NCBI GenBank assembly: GCA_021432605.1
Contig: MU271150.1
Location: 1,674,001-1,738,000, forward strand
Source of the DNA: Coniochaeta sp. PMI_546
Lineage: Eukaryota > Ascomycota > Sordariomycetes > Coniochaetales > Coniochaetaceae
Length of the DNA: 64,000 bases
Direction of reading: 5' to 3'
A program made the translations under genes and the position numbers. Of the stretch, positions 1-14,897 are shown one piece after another; positions within the stretch are counted from its first letter, which is position 1; every line of letters begins with the position of its first letter. Under the pieces are notes generated by a model. That model saw nothing but the letters and a program-made list of their open reading frames with translations, did not search any database and was not told the origin of the DNA.

Positions 1-1309
1 AGTCCCTCTCAAAACTCTCCACATCTTCGTCGTCTGTAGTCTCAAACTTCGCCTCGGGATCAAGCGACAGCAGTCCCTGCTTCGCGCCCCACCCGCCTCC
101 TCCGCTCAGCACCCTATGCAACCGACACCCCTCCTTCAGCAACGGCTGCAAGTCCAGCAGATCCAGCACCTCAACCTTCCACCTCCCCTTCAGCCGCGCC
201 GGCACAACAAGCGCCCACACATTAAGCGGCCCCTGTATGTTTCCCAGCCCCATCCTCCTCCTTGACTCAAGCAACTTCGGCACGTTCTCCTCCAGCTCCT
301 TGCTCGCAGGCACAGCCCCCTTGTCAGCTTCGAACGTCTTCAGGATATTCCCCAGCGCACTCTTCACCGTCCGCAAGGTCGTGATCGACAGCAACGGGAC
401 AGTGATCCCCGTCTCCTGCTTAGCCTCAACTGGAACCCTCACAACCTGACTGCCAACATCCACCATCTCGACCGCCCTGAAATCGTCCCACGTCGTGCCC
501 GCCCAGCGCGCAGCAAACATGGTACTCGTCCTACCATTCTGAAACACCGTGTTGGCCACGGGGACAGTGACATCCATCTCCCCTCGTCCGCTCGCACCAC
601 CCGACTCCATCTCCTTCCCCTCCCCCTCTCCCAGCCCAGGGACCCTAAACACCAACCCCGCCCTCCCATCCCGCCTCCCATCTCCTCCCCCTCTCCTCGC
701 CTCCCACAAGCCCGGCAAAAGCTCATCCACATACCCCTGCACAACAGCAATCCCCTCCGCCGTCCCCGTCTCCTTCCCCTCTCTCGCCCCCGTCTGCCCT
801 TCCGGTGGGACAGACAGCCCCTCCACAGCAACGCTCAGGACACTTACCCCTCCCACCGGCGGGACAACGCCGCCGCCGCCAGCCGTCGTCGCCACCGGGT
901 GGTCATCCGCCGTCAGCCTGATCAGCGGCGCGACGAAGTGCGGGTCCTCCAGCCAGCCCGTCAGGCTCCGCGACGCCAGGATCAGGGCGGCGTCGAACGG
1001 CCTGCTGCCCCCCGCGGCGGGGAGGTTGGGCGGTTTACCGCCTGGGAGGGAGTTGTGCAGGGCTTTCAGGACGCGAGTCTAGGTTGGTGGGTTAGTGAGG
1101 GAGGGAAGATTTGTGTGAAGGAGGGGCAGAGTAAGACGGACTTTGTTCGCAGCTGCGCCATCGGTGGTGAGGATGGTGGTTATTCTGTGAGATTTTGGTG
1201 TTGGTATTGGGCGAAGAACAGTGGAAGCGGACCGAGTGGAATGCCATATTGAGAGGGGTGAAGTAAGAAAAGACGCCGCTATGGGGCGGTGGCAACGGCG
1301 TATTAGCAT
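1..1309 (-). CDS. Conserved hypothetical protein with mitochondrial presequence (3' end outside window)
   Basis: The gene reads leftwards and leaves the window, so its C-terminus is missing. I start it at the ATG at 1309, because the protein then opens MLIRRCHRPIAASF, an Arg/Ser-rich segment without acidic residues that looks like a mitochondrial targeting presequence. A 63-nt intron (1141..1079, donor GTCCGT, CTAAC branch site, CCTAG acceptor) removes an in-frame stop and restores the frame from residue 57 on. The body has no domain I can name. Its most conserved-looking parts are NTVFQNGR near the middle and LSGGGGWGAKQGLLSLDPE near the window edge, and there is a low-complexity Gly/Arg/Glu stretch between 600 and 760. 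I infer a mitochondrial matrix protein of unknown function. A frame starting further upstream at 1426 lacks an ATG. Confidence 0.7.
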
Positions 1310-1664
1310 TTTGGCATGGTAAGGGGGTGACTGATGAGATGAGACCACGATGTGAGAGGTGAGGTTGTAGTCTACTTGGTTAAGTAGTGACAAAATGAGA
1401 TGGTTCACCTTGCACACCTTTCTCACCTTGGTGTGCCGGCAGGGGAATCACCCCCACTTCGGTGTGCGGCGCCGGCCGTTGGTCTCGGTGTGACGTCGTG
1501 ATGCGTCTTGTGTAAGTTGACCATGTCTAGGACATTGACATTGATAACGAATTCCCTCATTCACGGACATCTGTGAACATTTGATTGACTTCTCAAAAAA
1601 AGGTCTTGCGTTTCCCCTCCAGTATTCTTGATACACTCTCTGCATTTCACCAGGATCATCCAAA
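1310..1664. promoter_or_regulatory. Divergent intergenic region between the two first genes
   Basis: These 355 bases separate two outward-facing starts (1309 minus, 1665 plus), so both promoters must lie here. A short inverted motif CACCTTGCACACCTTTCTCACCTTGGTGTG lies around 1407-1435, in effect repeats of CACCTT/CACACC, which might be a binding site. I see no TATA box and no coding sequence. Confidence 0.4.
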
Positions 1665-2063
1665 ATGGCAACCAACTCAGGCAGAGGCAACGACAGTAAG
1701 TCCACCCCTCCATTGTTGCTCAAGCCATGCGCTTCTAGGCATTTTTTCACTTTGGATTTCCCACTCTCCTAACCTATATCGCACGCCAAAGTCGCATCGG
1801 AAGACAACCCCCCGACACCAGACCTGCACCCGCCGCCGCTCTCGGACGAGTTCAAGAAGGAAGTCCAGGCCACCGAGACCGGCGAGGCGACCGGCAAGCG
1901 CGCCGCCGGACACGACGAGTCTTCGAGTCTCCCGGCCACGAGCGTTGCAACTGGTGAGCAAGGTATGCTATCTTATTGGACTTTATGGGGAAGGGCACGC
2001 GAGACTGACAATGATATAGCTGAGAAGGTGGTCAGGACGGCGGCTGAGATCGGAGGCAAGTGA
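1665..2063 (+). CDS. Small disordered hypothetical protein, 81 aa, three exons
   Basis: The exons are 1665..1695, 1792..1962 and 2020..2063. Introns 1696..1791 (GTAAGT, CTAAC branch, AAAG end) and 1963..2019 (GTATGC, ATATAG end) have proper splice signals, and the spliced frame is 82 codons including TGA. The product begins MATNSGRGND, is rich in Pro, Glu, Asp and Thr, has no hydrophobic core, no signal peptide and no membrane segment, and ends in AAEIGGK. It is therefore probably intrinsically disordered. No family is recognised. Splice-signal quality and the clean spliced frame are the main support. The possibility that it is a non-coding transcript remains. Confidence 0.6.
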
Positions 2064-2328
2064 GGACGATGAGGGTAGTTCTGGCGTTGAAGGTTATGAT
2101 GTCCAGATAGACTTGCGTCCTTTTAATTTGACGATTTGGTTCGTGGCAACGGACGCTCATGTTAGTAAATCATACCAAGGACACATTTTCGTCTTCATTT
2201 TGTGATACGTCCAAAAACTGTATTCGACGAATGTCACCCAGCTATATCTCTACATATAACCGACAGGCCAGTGCCACTGGCACTCATAGATGGCTTCCCC
2301 TGCACCCATGCCATCCATCCAGAACAAG

Positions 2329-5040
2329 TCAATACCCATTGCTCTTCAACCACGCCTTCACATCCTCCCTATCCCTCTCCAGATAACTAATCTTACTCCG
2401 GATAGCATCCAAGCTCTGCGCCAGGCTCATCTCGAACCCCGCCGTGCTCTTGCCGGCAAAGAACCCCTCCACCTTCTCCATCTGCTCCTTAGTCGTGAAG
2501 CTGCTGGTGAAGATGCTCACCAGGCTGCCCAGCATCGAGAAGGAGGGCGGGATCTTGACGATCAGCTGCTCCCAGTTCTCCTGCAGCCAGTCGAACAGGG
2601 CCTCGATACCCTCCGGGTGGGACCGCAGCCCGGCGGCCGGCATGTAGATGTCCTGGTCCTTCACCTCGCCCGAGAACAGCATGGACAGCGTCCGCTGGAT
2701 CAGCTCCGGGTCCTTGGCCCGGCCCAGGCAGCGCAGGGCCGTGTTGCGCTCGTCGCTGTTGGTCGAGGTGCGCCAGAAGTTGACGATTTGCTCGTACTAT
2801 CCAAACTGGTCAGTCTTGTAAAAAAAAAAAAAAAACGAAAGAAAATGGAAGGGATTCAAAAGGGGACCACAAACCTCCTCCTTGCCACCATACTTCAGCG
2901 CCATGCTAAACACGCTTCCGCGAATGTTAGGATGCACCGCATCCTTATCGCCAGCCATGTACTTGGCAAACATCTCCTTGGCCGCCTTGATGATCGTCTC
3001 ATCGCCGCTCAGCCCAGCAGAGCCGAACAGCATGGCCTTGAACTGCTGCTCCACGTGCCCGTCGGCCTCGGAGAATGCCCAGCCGATCTCGTGCGCCTTC
3101 TTGCTGACCAGGTCCCGCAGGAACCTCTCCAGCCCGTCGCGCACGGCCTTGTCCTCGAACATCCACGTGCTCTGCACGCTCGACACCCGCGCGATGATCT
3201 CGTTCCACACCACGAACTCCGTCTCCGTGTCCAGGCCCTTGAGCAGCGACAGCACGCCGCTCGTCTTCTGGTGTCCCGACGCCGCCAGCGCGCCGGCGTC
3301 GGCGATCATGCCCGCCCTGTCCTCGACGGTCAGCAGGCCGGCCTTGGCTGCTTCGCCGAGCTTCCTCAGCCGTTCGGGCGAGTATGCCGTGCGGAAGATG
3401 CCCGTGTGGTTGGCGTTGAGCTTGAAGAAGTCCCCGTCGACGGAGACATCCTTCTCGCGGGTATCGAGAGTCAGGTCGTGGTTGACACCGCTTTTAGTGC
3501 GCAGTCCCAAGAAGATGGGATACAGCACCTGGTCCTCCTCGGGCTTGAGGTCGCCGGTGCGTAGGAAGCGGTTCTGCTTCAGGGTGACGGTCTTGTCGTC
3601 CTTCTCGGTCACGGTCACGACCGGGAAGCCCACGTTCTTGGTCCAGGTCGTCATGACGGAGTCGACCGGCTTGCCGGAGGCGTCGGATAGAGACGCCCAC
3701 AGGTCGCCGGTGACGGTGTTGCCGTAGGCGTGCTTCTTGAGGTAGCGCCGGACGCCCTCGAGGAAGGTGTCTTCGCCCAGGTAGGTGGACAGCATGCGCA
3801 GCACGCACGAGCCCTTGGAGTAGGAGATGGCGTCGAAGATCTGGTTGATCTCGTCGGCCTTCTTGACGGGAACCTCGATGGGGTGGCTGGACCTCAGCGA
3901 GTCCAGGCCGAGCGCCCGCTGCAGGTTGTCCGTCACGTACGTCTGCCACACGTTCCACTCCGGGAAGAACTTGTTGCAGCTGTACCACGACGCCCACGTG
4001 GCAAATCCTTCGTTGAGCCACAGGCCTTCCCACCAGTCCATGGTGACGAGGTTGCCGAACCACTGGTGGGCCAGCTCGTGCTGGACGACCTCGGCGACCC
4101 GCTCCTTGGTGGCGGCGCCGCTGACCTTCTCGTCGAGGAGAAGGTCGACGACGCGGTAGGTGATGAGACCCCAGTTCTCCATGGCGCCGGCGGAGAAGTC
4201 GGGGATGGCAATCTGGTCCATCTTGGGGAGGGGGAACTTGATGCCGAACACCTCCTCGTAGAAGGCCAGGGTCTTTGCGGCGAGGTCGAGGGAGAAGCGA
4301 CCGTGCTCGATGTCGAGGCCGGGAGGGGCGTAGACGCGGACGGGGACGCGGAAGGCGTTGGACTCGATCATGTTGAGCTCGCCGACGACGAAGGCGAGCA
4401 GGTAGGTCGACATGAGAGGGGTCTTGTTGAACTTGACGGCCCTCTTGCCGGAGTCGAGCTCCGTCTCGTCGGCGACGTCCATGTTGCTCAGGCACGTGAA
4501 CTTCTTGTCTGCCACGAGGGTGACAGTGAACTCGGCCTTGAGCGAGGGCTCGTCGAAGCAGGGAAAGGCGCGGCGGGCGTCGGTAGGCTCCATCTGGGTG
4601 GTGGCCAGCACGCCGGGGGAGCCGTCCGGGTTCTTGTAGGTGGCGCGGTAGAAGCCGGCCATCTTGTCGTTCAGCTCGCCGCTGAACTTGATCTCGAGCT
4701 GGGCCTTGGCGCCTTTGGACACGGCATTGTCGAAGTCGAAGGTGGTCACCTGGGTCTTCTCGTCGGTGGTGATCTTGGGCGAGGAGCTGACGGTCTGGCC
4801 GGCGGACGAGACCTTGGCGCTGTGCAGCTTGAGGTCGATGGTGTGGAGCGAGATAGACTTGGAGTCGTCGGCGACGTCGAGGTCGATGACGACGGTGCCG
4901 TCGTAGGTGAGCTTCTCAAGGTCGGGCTCGAGGGTGAGGTCGTAGTGGCGGGGGATGACGTTGGCGGGCAGCAGCTCGCGGCCGTGGATGTTGGTCGCTT
5001 GGCCGTCCGCCATCTCGGCAATCTGATGTGTTCTGCACAT
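2329..5040 (-). CDS. APE2: M1-family zinc aminopeptidase (APE2/AAP1 type)
   Basis: A gluzincin aminopeptidase that removes N-terminal residues from peptides, normally in the cytosol of fungi. Two exons (5040..2875 and 2796..2329) join across a 78-nt intron (2874..2797) that holds a long T-run on the coding strand; the product is 877 aa, as expected for Ape2/Aap1. Visible motifs are GAMEN at residues 285-289 (substrate N-terminus binding) and HELAH at 321-325, with the third zinc ligand Glu344 in WLNEGFATW. The C-terminal ERAP1-like helical domain is complete and ends in KSNGY. Two in-frame starts exist: 5040 (MCRTHQIAEM) and 5013 (MADGQ). The sequence upstream is open and Arg-rich, so a mitochondrial isoform made from an upstream exon is possible, as is known for yeast APE2 forms. 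The gene is divergent from enolase. Confidence 0.95.
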
Positions 5041-8652
<3,612 letters not shown>

Positions 8653-9272
8653 GGTGCGAAGCTGATGCGACCCACTCGGATCGGATCGGATTGAAACTTC
8701 AACGAACTTTCCGGAAGGTAATCTTGGTGGCATTAGGCTTGGTTAGCTTGCGGCCTAATGCACAGGAGGGGGAACCAGGAATGGATTATGAAAAACGGTG
8801 GATCATGACATAGACGGTATTCCCTGCGTAGCACGACGAGAGCAAGACAAAATTGATATCCCTTGCGCCAATGTGTTTCGAGTCGTGATGTTGTCTGGTT
8901 TCCACGACATGGTTACATAAGGTACCTCACTTAGTCAGCGAGGTGGAGCTATGGGTGGAGCCACTGCTGCCAGCTGGCGGCTGTTGTGGCCCAAGCTCGC
9001 GCTAGCGTTGCCAGGGGTAACAGTGCAGTGGGACAGTCCGCCCAATTCCAAACATCAACACACGACTCTAGAGATTCGCGGATAATATTTACACGTAGAG
9101 TCCACTTCCAACAATTAAACTCCACGTCGCGGTAGGTCAACAACACGACATTCAATTACGATACGGCCACGACCACGACCACGACCGCCATCACTGCGAT
9201 ACCTACCGTTCTGCCTCAACCACGGTATCTTACAAGCCCTCTGGAAGCCCTCAGGGAGGAAACACCCCCAAA
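8653..9272. other. Intergenic: enolase 3' UTR and BUB1 promoter
   Basis: 620 bases without a gene. The left half should be the enolase 3' UTR. A short microsatellite of CCACGA units (CGGCCACGACCACGACCACGACC, about 9164-9187) lies close upstream of the BUB1 start. I see no other structure. Confidence 0.4.
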
Positions 9273-12200
9273 ATGGGTTCCGACGACCTAATCTCGTTCG
9301 ACATCATCGAGTCCCAGAAAGAAAACATCCAGAGCCTGCCGTCAGGACGGTCAGCGCGCAAGCTAGCCGAGATCTTCTCACCCTCTCCCCTATCCTCGTC
9401 CAAACCATCCTCTCTCCCGACCCCATCCGACACAAAGTCGATAAACGACCACATCCGCGCCGAGTTCGAGGCCGAGATCGCCAACCTCTCGGAGTCGGAC
9501 GACCCGCTGGACGTCTACGACCGCTACGTCCGGTGGACGCTGGACGCCTTCCCCTCGGCGCAGGCGACGGCCGAGTCGCAGCTGGGGACGCTGCTGGAGC
9601 GGGCCACGCGGGCGTTCGCGGGCAGCGCGCAGTACAGGGACGACCCGCGGTACCTGCGGATCTGGCTGCACCACGCGCGGCTGTTTAGCGACAGCCCGAG
9701 GGAGACGTTTGTGTACCTCGGCAGGCACCGGATCGGGGAGGGGCTGGCGCTGTACTACGAGGAGTTTGCGGGGTGGCTCGAGGGGGCGGGCAGGTGGGGG
9801 CAGGCGGAGGAGGTGTATAAGCTGGGCATCGAGAGGGAGGCGCGGCCGGTGTCGAGGCTGGTGAGGAAGTTTGGGGAGTTTGAGGCCCGGTGGGAGGCGC
9901 ATAGGGCTGCTGGGGGAGGGGAGGTGGGGGCCGGGGAGAGCGCGCTGCCGGTCGCTAGGGCGGTGTTGGCGGAGAGGGTCGATCCTTTTGCGGATGCTGG
10001 GATGGCTCGGGACCCGCAGGCGCAGAGACAGCAGGGTGTCGGGGGCGGGGCGAGGCCGGCCAAGGCCAAGATGGCTATTTTCAGCGACTCGGATGCCGAT
10101 GCTGCGCAGCCGGTTGTGGCGGGGACGACGAAGGGGTGGGAGACCATTGGGAGTATGAAGGATCGGAAGAAGGAGAATGTCGTCGAGGCTAAGCCTTGGG
10201 TTGGGGAGACGCTCAAGGCCGGGGGGAAGAAGACGACTGGGGCGGCGAAGCTGGCGGTTTTTCGGGATCCGGTAAGTCAAGACCTCTAATATGGCTCCGC
10301 CGATGTGAGCGTTTTTTTTTCTTCGTTTTGTTGATTGGGAATATTAGGACTAATTTCGAGGTTGCGACGGTTTTCGTGTATGCAGTCATTAGATAAGACG
10401 ATATCGAGCTCGCACATTGCCATACGGCACGCCCAGCACCAGGTCACCGTGAATGCGAGAGGACAGAAGGAGAGGGTGTTTGTCGATCTGAGGGAGGTGT
10501 ACCCCACGCCTGAAGAGCCCGGGACGGAGTTGTCCTTTGAGGAGGTTTGGGCGCGGAAGAGGGGGTGGTTGGACAGGACTTGGCCCGAGGACACGGTCGA
10601 GGAAGAGGTGGCTCTTCAACATGAAGTTGACGAGAACCGGGCGTCCGAGGTCGATGTCCTGGCGGATGCTGTCTCGGAGAAGCTGGTTGTGCACCACGAT
10701 GTTGTGATGCTGGACGAGAATGGCGCGCCTATCTTCCCAAACAAGAGCAAGACCAAGAAGAAGAAGGCGATGGAGGTCAATGAGACGCAGATCAGTGAGT
10801 ATCCCGCGAGCTGTACCGTGGAGATCGTGCTAACGGGAAACAGTCAAAGCAAAGCTGGACTCACCGTCCGGTCCAAAGTTTAGGAAAAGGAACACCGCCG
10901 AGCCTACGATGACGCTGCATACCAGGGCGGCGCACGACGATATCTACGACATCTTCAACGAGCCACTCAAGCAGGCGAGCCACGAGGAGGAGAGCAACCA
11001 TGAGGACGACTATGATACTGATGACTACACAAGTGGTGCCGAGAGCACGGGGACGACGAGGAATATCTCCACCAGCGAAGCCGGCGACGAAGACGAGGTT
11101 GGTGACGATGTCGCTGACGAGACCTCGGACGTGAAGAGTGTCAGCGAGTGGTCCGAGTTTTCGACTCGGAAACATGTTCCCGACGTTCTGGGAGACGACG
11201 ACGAGGAACATGCTCCTGAAGAAGAAGACGACGCCGACAGCACCCAGTCGTCAGACCTGCTCGACGTGGAAGACCAGCCGGCCGCAACGCCAGAGCAGAG
11301 ACCAGAAGACGACGACGAAAACGAAGCCCTGACCCCAATAATGGACTCCTTCGTCCTGCCCGTGACCCGCACATCTTTCGTCCCTATCCCGCCAGAGGAC
11401 TATGTCGCTCCAACACGTCCGTATCGGGACCCGATAGAGGCGGCTAACAACCGCCTGCCCTTCATGACGCCCATCACGGAGCGGACCGAGACCTCGCTGG
11501 ACATCTCGGCCGGTAAGGACAACGACATCCTCACCAAGTCGCCCACGCGGACCGCCACAGTGGTGGAGGAGGGTAGCAGCATCAACCTCGAGCCGCTGAG
11601 CAGTCCGCTGCAAGAGGTTGTGAACGAGGAGATCCCCAAGGGAAGAATACCGCAGCCGCTCCTGCAGAAGAGCAGGCCTGCCCTGGCAGAGAAGAAGGCA
11701 CAGCCCCTCGGCGTCACGGCTGCCAAGGGGCCGAAGAAGGGGCCCATAATAAGCGATTTGCAGTGTAACCCCGTCGACGACGCGATCCGCAACGAAATCC
11801 TGGCCAACATCCACCCTCCACTTGCATCGTACGATGGGTTCTTCGACCACCGGACAGAGAAATATGGCGGCGGAGCAGAGATCCGGAAGTTTGCCAAGGC
11901 GGCGAAGAATAGTGGCCGGAACAGTTTTGACAAAACGGGGAATCTGACTGGTGCCATCCCGCCTACCATTGAGTTCCCGGACTCAGAGACCAGGTACACC
12001 GTCAAGCGGGAGCTCGGGGCCGGTGCTTTCGCGCCAGTCTATCTCGTCGAGACATCCGCGCCTGAAGAAGCGGAGGAGGAGGAGGACGACCAACACCGCC
12101 CAGTGGCCGCAATGGGTAAAGGCTCCTTCGCACCGGCACACCAGCGGAAGCGAGGCAACCTCGAAGCGCTAAAGATGGAAGACCCGCCGTCGCCGTGGGA

Positions 12201-13050
12201 GTTCTACATCATGCGCCTGGCGCACTCGCGGCTGGGTCCGCACCACCGGGCCGCGGCGAGCCTGACGGTGGGGCTGGAGATGCACCTCTACCGCGACGAG
12301 GGGTTCCTTTTCCTGCCCTACCACCCGCACGGCACGCTGCTGGACGTCGTCAACCTCTTCCGCGCCGAGGCCTCGGGGGTCATGGACGAGCTGCTGGCGG
12401 CCTTCTTCGCGGTGGAGCTGCTGCGGACCGTGGAGGCGCTGCACGCCAGGCAGCTGCTGCACGGGGACCTGAAGCCGGACAATTGCCTGCTGCGCCTGGA
12501 CGCCGGGGCCCCGGGGCTGGAGGCGCGGTACCGGCCTGGTGGCGGTGGGGGGTGGGAGGCGAGGGGCATCACGCTCATTGATTTTGGGAGGGGGATCGAC
12601 ATGCGTGCGTTCCGGCCCGAGGTGCAGTTTATTGCTGATTGGAAGACGGGGCCGCAGGACTGTGCGGAGATGAAGGAGGGGAGGCCTTGGACGTGGCAGG
12701 TTGATTATCATGGGTTGGCGAGTGTGATTCACTGTTTGTTGTTTGGGAAGTATATCGAGACTGTGAGGGTTGACTCGGGGGGGTTGGGGACTGTGGGGGG
12801 AAGGAAGTATAGGGTCAGGGAGAGCTTGAAGAGGTACTGGCAGACGGAGATGTGGGGGGAGGTGTTTGATCTGTGTCTCAATCCTGGGTGCTATACTGAG
12901 GGGGAGGAGGGGCAGAAGATGCCGGTGTTGAGAGGGTTGAGGAGGGTGAGGGAGAGGATTGAAGGGTGGTTGGAGGGGAATTGTGAGAGGGGGATTGGAC
13001 TGAAAGCGTTGATGGGCAAGGTTGAGGGATGGGCGTTGAAGAGGAGGTGA
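9273..13050 (+). CDS. BUB1: Spindle-checkpoint kinase BUB1 with MAD3 features (MadBub)
   Basis: A mitotic checkpoint protein that acts at kinetochores and inhibits Cdc20-APC/C. Exons 9273..10271, 10386..10794 and 10844..13050 give 1204 aa. A KEN box (residues 16-18, in SQKENIQ) sits ahead of the TPR-like Mad3/Bub1 homology region 1 (about 60-220). The middle is long, acidic and disordered, with a conserved DDIYDIFNEPL motif near the start of exon 3. The C-terminal kinase domain has a glycine-loop region (ELGAGAFAPVY), the lysine of ALKME, the catalytic HGDLKPDN (about 1009-1016) and DFG (about 1049-1051). The ordinary kinase signatures are intact, so it is likely active. KEN box plus kinase in one chain fits the ancestral MadBub form kept by fungi that lack a separate MAD3. 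Its 3' end converges on APN1. Confidence 0.93.
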
Positions 13051-13240
13051 TATCTCATTCTGTTTCGTTCGTCGCTACTGTTGCTGTCCGTCAAGACATT
13101 GGTTGGCGTTAGTGGTGAGGCGAACACAAGGGTGGACGGCATGGCGTATGGTTATTGTTACATCTGCTCTTCCTTGGGTACCTCCTTACTTTTACATACC
13201 CCCATTTTCCTTGTTCTATCTTAATGATACAGACATTACT

Positions 13241-14897
13241 TCAACTGCTCTCTTCGCCACACGAGTCGCACGCAGAAGACAGCTCCGACAACTCAGATAA
13301 AGAGGACAAGGTATCCTCCTTCTTCAGGCTCTTCCTCCTCACAGCTTTGGTCTTTGCACCCTTTGCGCCGTCCTTTTTCGCCGCTTTCTTGGCCTCGTTC
13401 TCGGCCTTCTTTGCGTCCTTCCCCACCTTCTTGTCGACCTGCTCTTGTATCCTCGCCCGCTCGCCGGCGCCCTTGGCCTGGAGTGCCTCTGCCTTAGCCT
13501 CGAACGCCGGAGACTCGGGGTCCATATCGATCAAGCTTTCCAGCAGCTTGATCTCGTCCGCCCAGATCTGCTTGTCTTCGATCATCTTCCCGTCCGGGCC
13601 CTTGACCTCGATCGGTGTCTCCAGCACCATAGGTAGGTGCTGGAAGGGCTCGTAGTTCATGACGTTGTGGAACGTCCTGAGGCCTAGGAAGCCGGTGCCG
13701 ATGTTGGCGTGTAGATCCCGATGGGATGCGAAGGGGGCTTTGCTGTCGTTTACTGCTTCTTGTCAGCCCAGTCCAGCGTGATAATAATACCGTGGGCAAC
13801 GTACAATGTAAAGCCTTGAGATATTTCAACCCAATGACCTCGTCAAACTTCCTCATTGTCTCAGCAAACGCCTCCGGTGTCCGCAAATCATACCCTGCAG
13901 CGAACGCGTGGCAAGTATCAAGACACACCCCTATCCGACTCTTATCCTCAACCAGAGCGATGATATCACGCAGTTCCTCGAACCGCGACCCGATCACGTT
14001 TCCGCTCCCGCACATACACTCCAGCAGGGGCACAACGAACTTGGTCTCTTTTTGCGCCCGGTTCAGCTGCGCCGCAATCCTCCCGCAGGCAGCCTCTTTC
14101 GCGTCACCGCCCGTAGACCCGGGGTGGAAGTTATATAACTTTATCCCCAGGGCCTCGCACCGTTTCAAATCATCGATAAAGCTATCGTATGCCTGGTCCG
14201 CCTTGGCCTTGTCCGCCTGGGCGAGGTTGATCAAGTACGAGCCGTGGGGCAGGATGTGCTTCCCCGCATCGTAGTCGTGGGACTTCAACCGCAGGTGGAA
14301 CTCGTCGCGATGTTCGTCCTGCAGGGGCGGGCTCTCCCATTTGCGCTGGGACTTGAGGAAGAGGGCGAAGGCGTTGGCGCCGATCTTGGTGGCGTTCTGG
14401 ATCGAGTTGTGCACGCCGCCTGCCGCGCTGACGTGGGCGCCGATGTACATTGCGCGCTTGAGGGCGGTCGCGGCCGTCCGGGCGGCGAGGACCATGTTCT
14501 CTTCTGCTTCTTTCTCGGCTTTGGTCCGGCGCTTCTTCTTCACTGGTTTCTCCTCGTCTTGTTGGTCGTCGTCGGCTTCTTTCTTGGCCTTCGTCTTGCG
14601 CTTCTTGGGTGCCGGTCTTGGTTCCTCCTCCTCCTCCTCGTCTTCCTCTTGCTTTACTGGCGCGTTACCGTTGGTTTTCCGTTTCTTGGTCTTGGTGGCG
14701 AATGCTCTTTCCTCGACCTCCACCTCGGTTTTGACGGCGACGGCCTTCTTTCGCGACGACACTGTCGCCTTTATGGTGACAGTATTGTCGGTAACCACTG
14801 TGGTCGCACTGTCTGTCGCTCGTGTTGCTCGTGCTCTCGTCGTTCTTGTTGCTCTTGTTGCCGTCGTAGTAGACTTGGACGGCCCTGGAGAAGTCAT
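13241..14897 (-). CDS. APN1: AP endonuclease IV (APN1)
   Basis: A zinc-dependent endonuclease that incises abasic sites and trims 3'-blocked ends in base-excision repair, nuclear and often mitochondrial. Exons 14897..13805 and 13752..13241 flank a 52-nt intron; the product is 534 aa. The first true ATG is 14897 (MTSPGPSK); the frame is open further upstream but has no ATG. Residues 1-150 are a low-complexity Thr/Arg then Lys/Glu-rich tail with KKRKTK and KKKRRTK, likely nuclear localisation signals. The TIM-barrel core follows: AHVSAAGG, HGSYLINLA (His218), FHPGS (His258), Glu293, CLDTCH (Asp327, His330), HLNDSK, DLH and the final Glu in MVLETP. All nine metal ligands appear present. The Glu293 motif reads LECMCGSGN where yeast has LENMAGTGN. 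A charged C-terminal tail of about 100 residues follows. Confidence 0.94.
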
